Below are positions 58,883 through 64,000 of a DNA stretch of 64,000 nucleotides, one piece after another. Where the stretch lies: contig CM029116.1 of assembly GCA_016859345.1 (NCBI GenBank), forward strand, positions 1,288,439 through 1,352,438, in the 5' to 3' direction. The stretch comes from Istiophorus platypterus (lineage: Eukaryota; Chordata; Actinopteri; Istiophoriformes; Istiophoridae). The position numbers and the translations under genes are program-made. Each line of letters starts with the position of its first letter. Positions within the stretch are counted from its first letter, which is position 1. Under the pieces are notes generated by a model. That model was not told the DNA's origin, ran no database searches, and was given only the letters and a program-made list of their open reading frames with translations.

Positions 58883-58900
58883 GCATTCTGGGAAACGTAG
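58883..58900 (-). promoter_or_regulatory. ZNF143/STAF-like site
   Basis: The minus strand reads CTACGTTTCCCAGAATGC, close to the ACTACAATTCCCAGAATGC motif found in many vertebrate promoters, in a locally CpG-rich setting (cccgggcgcccacacgcttccgacgagg). Confidence 0.4.
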
Positions 58901-59780
58901 GCCGTCACAACCAGAAGCAGTGGAGACATCGTCACCATCATCATCTTCACCATCATCATCGACCTTCAGGCAAGTCGGTTTTCATAACCGAGAACAATGG
59001 AAGTCGAAGAAAGTTTCGCTCGCTGAACATTTTCCAACACCGGATCCCCACTCGATCAAGTGACCCTTTAACACACCTGACCACTAAACACCAACTGAGT
59101 TTTCAAAACTGGGTGCTGTGTTGGAATGCGAGCGGAGAATGGGAAATTCCTGCTTCCTGCTTCCTGCCGGGAGAGAGAAAACTAAACAGCGGTTCCTTGT
59201 TACGGTTTTGGACTTTGGACTTTTTTTTTTTTTTCTTTAAACTCCCTGATGCTGAAACAAACAGAGCTGAGATTTAGGTCACATGACCACATGTACTCAT
59301 CCCACAGTTAGGTGCAGATATCATAGTAAAATAGCTTAAGTTCAATGAAATGGGGCTGCCCCACTCATTACTTTCACTATCAGTTAGTTTACCCATTATT
59401 TTGTTGTCTAACTATCTAAAGATTTTTAATTGTATTGAGTAATTATTATATTTTTTTCTACTATATGTAGTGCGTACAATGTAGTGATAAACAGAGAAAA
59501 AGTCCCTACTAACCTGTGAATTTTTGGCTTTTTTTTTTTTTTTGAAAAAAAAAAAACATGTTGCTATCAATTAATTTTCTGTCGGTTAACTAATAACTGC
59601 AGCTACAGTGGATGCTTCATGTGCACGAACTCATGCAAAACTACTTCCCAATATGAAACAAATTAGGTTTCGTAGAGGATGTAGAAAGAAATCTTCACAG
59701 GCAACTGCTTTGTTTGCCTCTTATAAAATTTATTTTTTAGGTCATTTACATGTTTGCATTTACAGATTTTAGACAGTTTC

Positions 59781-59783
59781 TTG

Positions 59784-59814
<31 letters not shown>

Positions 59815-59833
59815 CGCCGCTGCTGCTGCTGCT
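59781..59833. repeat. CTG/CAG trinucleotide repeat
   Basis: About 17 triplets of TGC with a GCCGCC interruption. A minus-strand AATAAA (59734-59729) lies 50 bp away. On the minus strand the run could encode Gln, Ser or Ala, but no gene frame was established. Confidence 0.9.
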
Positions 59834-61149
59834 CGGGGAAAACCGCTGATGTCAGTGGTTCCGGGTCTGGGACCAGGAATTTTGTGGAGCCATGCAGGTG
59901 CACAGATGCAGAACCAGGTCTAGATTAGGGAACCAGTATCGGGAACGAGTGGTTGGAAAAGGCCCCCTGAGTCTGCACTTCAGAGCAGTCGGACATTACC
60001 ATTCATATTGAATTTTCTGTTGAAAAAAAAAAGAGACGAGCCCCCAGTGATTTCTTGTTCTGTATATTTAAAACAGTCACCGCAAAAGTCCAATTCGTCA
60101 TCTGTGAAGTACATACACATTTTTCTCCACTGAAACTACTGATGTCATCATCAAAACCAGTGATACTGACTGAGCTCTTGACACACACACACTCACACAC
60201 TCACACCGTGAAAAAACAACATGAAATGAGGGAAATACAGAAACCACCAAAGAGGAATTTGCTGCATATTCATAGTGCATAACAAACTCAGCTCACACAC
60301 ACTTTACACATCAACAAGAGGAAGTTACAAACACACACAGAAACACACACATACATACACCCCCCCCCCCCACTCTGTCCTCCTTGGAAAAGCCCCATAG
60401 TTTTTAGGCAGCGGCCTTTATCAGCCTTCGGCACAACAACACCCCTCTTCCTCTTCCTCTTTTCTCACAGTGACTCAGCCATTGTGCTCAGCAGCTCACC
60501 TGTCACTCAGAGAAAAAAAAGACACGCAGCGTGATTTATTGATCACTGTGTCACTAGAGCTGATTAGAGTTTGGCAAAAGAAAACTGAGGCTGGAAGCTG
60601 GAACCAGTTTCTTTGGGACCTGTTGACACAGCCTATTGCGTTAATTTTTTAGCTGTTTGCACTTAAAATGGGATTTAAATGAGTCATTGATTTTCAAAAA
60701 TGCTGTCAATTAGTCTTTATTGATTGTAAAGGACATTAATCAATGAGTGGTTTTAGTTCTGGAGGATCCTCCACTGATCTTAAACCTCAGCATGTGTTTC
60801 CAGGTGTTTTCCAGGTGCTTCCAGGTTATTCCAGGTACTGGGAAGTAGGCCAGAGGTATAAAAGCCTTCACTGTCTCCAAAGGGAGCTGCTTGACTTCCA
60901 ATAAATGTCCACAAGTGATGTAACAGACCACCTGCAGCGGAACAGCAGTCGGTGGTGGAGTTGCATTATAGGTAATGTAGGCGCCAGGGTTGGACAAAGA
61001 ATGTGTGTCTAGTTCTGCCATTTTATAAAACTATTCATCGTGAGTCCAACAATGTTTAAGCAGCGTGATGCTAATTCAGTGAAGAACTCTTTATCACAGC
61101 TGTTGCCCTCAAGATAAGTGGTAGGAAAATACAGTCACACCAGGCTTGC

Positions 61150-61590
61150 TTTCATCCCTCCATCATCCGTTCATCCATCCATCATCAATCCATCCATCCT
61201 TCCATCATCCATCATCTATCCATCATCCATCCATCATCCATCCATCCATCTATCCATCCATCCATCCATCTATCCATCCATCCATCCATCATCCACCATC
61301 CATCCTTCCCTCCATCTACTATCCAGCTGTCATCCATCCATCCATCCATCCATCATCCATCCATCCATCCTTCCCTCCTTCTATCATCCATCCATCATCC
61401 ACCCATCATCCATTCATCCATCCATCATCCACCCATCATCCATTCATCCATCCTTCCATCATCCATCATCCATCATCTATCCATCATCCACCCATCATCC
61501 ATCTGTAATCCATTCATCCATCCATGCATTTGTCCATCATTATCCATCCATCATATCCATCATTATCCATCCATCATCCCTCCAGCCAAT
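61150..61590. repeat. (ATCC)n tetranucleotide array
   Basis: Over 400 bp of CATC/CCAT units with ATCATCC variants. Confidence 0.97.
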
Positions 61591-61740
61591 CCTATCTGAC
61601 ACTTGGCAACCACAGGGCGACATATAGAGATGAAACCCAGTCACACTCATATTCGCTTCAGTCCACACAGCCAGGAGGAGGCCATGCAACCTCCACACTG
61701 AAAGGCTGGGGTTTGAACACGCAACCGTCTTGCTTTGACG
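61588..61740 (+). repeat. dispersed fish repeat flanking the (ATCC)n array
   Basis: The blocks cacagggcgacatatagaga, cagtcacactcatattcg, catgcaacctccacactgaaaggc and ggggtttgaacacgcaacc match the same common repeat family as 30690-30970, whose 5' end normally carries CCATCCATCC. Confidence 0.7.
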
Positions 61741-63340
61741 CAAAACTACAAAATCTACAACATTATAGCACGATGTCCAAAACATCTGAGATTTTTAACA
61801 TTACAGTCTCTCCATCTCTTCCTGCAGAGGATTCATGTCAGTTGCACTTTCTCTGTTGTCTAATCTGATTCCATCGATACAAACTTCCTTTGGATCCTCT
61901 CCCAGGCACCTTTGCCATACTCTCCCCATTCATCCTCCGAGCGGTGGCAGCCGGAGGTTTGTTAAAATATACTGGTGGAGTGTGGCAGGGGGGCCGAGGT
62001 TATCTGCTGGGTTGGAAGAGGGAGGAGCAGCTTCCTCCTGGAGGCTGTTCTGCTGAGCCCACATTCCTGGAAATCTACAGTTAAGGGCTAAATTAAAAAA
62101 AAAGAAGGAAAAAAACCACAGACACCTCCTCAGACATGCAGCATCGAGACATTAACACACGATAATGATGTTATCAAACAGCAGGATGGTAACCACAGAC
62201 TGAAACCTCCTAAAGGCTCTGGCAATTTTAAAACTTGATCACCGGGAAAGACGTCCCCAGAGACAGAGAGAGAGACAGTAAGTTAATGAATGAAAGACAG
62301 ATACGGAGAGACAGACAAGCAATGTGAAACAGCTGCTTCCTGCTGTATAAACTTCTCTGTTCTCACCACATTCCTCGCTAAACGATAAACAAACAAACAG
62401 CATCAATAAATCCGTCGCCCCTCACATGTGACTGACTGGTCTGACTGATTGATCGGGAAGCGAAATCAGCTGTGATCGATCACAGCCTCTGAAATACATG
62501 GACGTCATTATTTATTAATCATTGTTCCTTCTCTCCAAAGCCTGGGGTCAGGACATGGTTAGCCTAGCTTAGCATAGGGACTGAAGGTGGGGAAACCTGC
62601 TGGAGGTTCATCAGTGATTTACTCACTGATTTATCAAGTGATTTTCATACTGTATCTCATTGGTTTGATTTTTACACAAACAAAATAGTAAAAAAAAAAA
62701 CCTAACACTTTGTTGTAAATTATTACAGCAACAGAAATTAGAGTGAAAACATTATTATGCTTAAGTTTACCATGGTTTTGCATTTTAAGAAAATCCTGTT
62801 CTCTGCGGGGAAAGAGAAACATGTCCTTTAACATTAAAATGAACCATAATCCTGATACATTCTTTTGTCCTCGGAAACATTTTTGGGGGGATTTTTAAAA
62901 GAGAAAATACTGAACATCTTTTACCTTTTTTCATGAGGTTTGCTTTTATAAATGTTCCAGGTCAGATCCAGTAAAAGAACATCCTTAACTGCAATAAACT
63001 ATTGTAGATTGTGGGTTTAAAGCGGATGGAAGCATCATGAGTCAGAGAACTGACTGAAGCTGTTGAATCGGCTCCGTCTCCTGCCGTTAGACTCCTGCTG
63101 TGACTCCCGCTCCTCCTTTGGAACAGGGCTGATACTTATCACATCATTATCACCTGCTATACACCAAGGACGTAAAACACATTCCATAATCCACCACCTT
63201 GTTTGTCACTAATCAAGGCCTCAGCTGTTTAATCCCTTTTACACCCTGTCGGAGACTTTTCCTCCTACATGTCTTACATTTCCTTACTTAAAGAGCTAAA
63301 GATGTCACATGACCAGATGAACTCACCAACATTCTGGGTC
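61741..63340. other. 1.6 kb without a recognised gene
   Basis: A small remnant of a common fish repeat (ggttagcctagcttagcata, 62557-62605) is present. Otherwise the DNA is AT-rich with no supported feature. Confidence 0.45.
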
Positions 63341-63347
63341 CCAGGTG

Positions 63348-63360
63348 TCTCCCTCTCTCA

Positions 63361-63393
<33 letters not shown>

Positions 63394-63398
63394 CCCCC
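63348..63398. repeat. (CT)n microsatellite
   Basis: About 50 bp of nearly pure CT followed by a C run. Confidence 0.95.
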
Positions 63399-63499
63399 TC
63401 CTGTTTGTTATATGAGCGGAGTGAGGGTGGCGGACATGCAAGTGGCGCAGAGTTTTCTGCTGTTTTTCTGTCCCTGTTATTCAGATTTTCCCCAGTAGT

Positions 63500-64000
63500 T
63501 CACTGTTACTGTGGTGGGAGATCAGAAAGGCACAAATTCCTGTTTATTACCAGAAGTACACCTCCCACTCCACTGCTAGGAATAAGGCTGCAGTGGAGGA
63601 ACTGGAGATCAGCATCAGGAACTTCGAAGAGAGTTTGCATGGAGACTCAGACCTCACTGCAGATGCAACAGATTTCTACACTGACCTCTTTGGTGCAGAG
63701 TGATGCAGCATGGAGTGCCACAAGGAGTTCCTGGAAGGGCTTCAGAAGAGAAGGCCACTCTGGATTGTGAGCTGACTCTGGAGGAGTTGACGGTTGCTGT
63801 TGAACAGTGGGCATCAGGATGGGCACCTGGCCTTACTTAAAAACGGGAGGCCAGCTGTCCTCTTCTGCACAGCCTATAAGGTGCTTTCAAGAGCCTTATC
63901 AAATAGACTCAAGGACATCTTGGAAACAACAAACAGACCAAACTTACTGTGTATCTGACAGGACAATCATGGACGATATTTTTCTTCTAGGAGATGTAAT
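63500..64000 (+). mobile_element. L1/Tx1-like LINE reverse transcriptase fragment, cut by window end
   Basis: A + strand reading, with frameshifts, gives NKAAVEELEISIRNFEES, DATDFYTDLFGAE, CHKEFLEGLQKRRPLW, then LLKNGRPAVLFCTAYK and VLSRALSNRLKDIL, and finally CVSDRTIMDDIFLLGDV. These are the blocks before and within the first part of a Tx1-type reverse transcriptase (usual LLKNWRPV-LLC-DYK). About 100 residues between the ELT-EEL region and LLKN are missing, so the copy is deleted. The clade is judged from motifs only. Confidence 0.8.

Larger units (their letters stand above)
54901..61100. other. 6.2 kb without a recognised gene
   Basis: The stretch holds A runs at 56916-56939, (CATCAT)n at 58930-58962, a CTG run at 59781-59833, a MITE-like remnant at about 59550-59606, (CA)n pieces at 60180-60210, a C12 run at 60361 and a TTCCAGGT tandem near 60798-60838. 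Nothing supports a coding gene. Confidence 0.45.

Noticed and set aside
58714..59277. 187-residue frame with a His-rich stretch
   Set aside because: It is built on a CATCAT repeat and poly(T), with no recognised domain and no splice context.
61118..61627. 169-residue His/Pro/Ser/Ile frame
   Set aside because: It is the translation of the (ATCC)n array.

Overview
The window is nuclear DNA of a ray-finned fish, most likely a percomorph teleost. The evidence is the protein sequences of four spliced genes, short GT-AG introns beside repeat-swollen ones, abundant (CA)n microsatellites, and a typical fish repeat set: Tc1-like elements, L2-like and Rex1/Babar-like LINEs, an L1/Tx1-like LINE and hAT-like MITE remnants. 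Species and chromosome cannot be read from the sequence.

Genes were assembled exon by exon from splice sites, reading phase and recognisable protein. (1) supt5h (transcription elongation factor SPT5), + strand, last four coding exons, 101-5341. (2) A secreted RNase T2 (rnaset2-like / ribonuclease Oy-like), - strand, eight coding exons, 17905 down to 6778, 277 aa. (3) cox7a (cytochrome c oxidase subunit 7A), + strand, four coding exons, 19714-26650, 81 aa. (4) chp2-like calcineurin B homologous protein, - strand, seven coding exons, 35362 down to 30326, 194 aa. Every exon junction in the four genes is phase-consistent. supt5h and the RNase converge, the RNase and cox7a diverge from a shared 1.8-kb promoter interval, and cox7a and chp2 converge.

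From 35.4 to 64 kb I recognise no gene. That stretch holds microsatellites, many long G or C runs, several CpG-rich patches, remnants of dispersed fish repeats, and at the very end a piece of an L1/Tx1-like reverse transcriptase.

The most striking structure is a pair of about 1.3-kb inverted arms, about 99% identical by eye (2806-4108 and 9018-10319). One arm lies in a supt5h intron and the other in the last RNase intron. The 4.9-kb segment between them carries the terminal exons of both genes. All four affected exon edges are phase 0, so an inversion between the arms would swap the two C-termini in frame. Other notable points are a 1.2-kb almost G-free 20-bp satellite in RNase intron 1, a (GT)21 microsatellite in place of the pyrimidine tract at a chp2 3' splice site, a Lys where RNase T2 enzymes usually have an active-site His, and two Tc1 copies in opposite orientation with a sharply bounded block of near identity.
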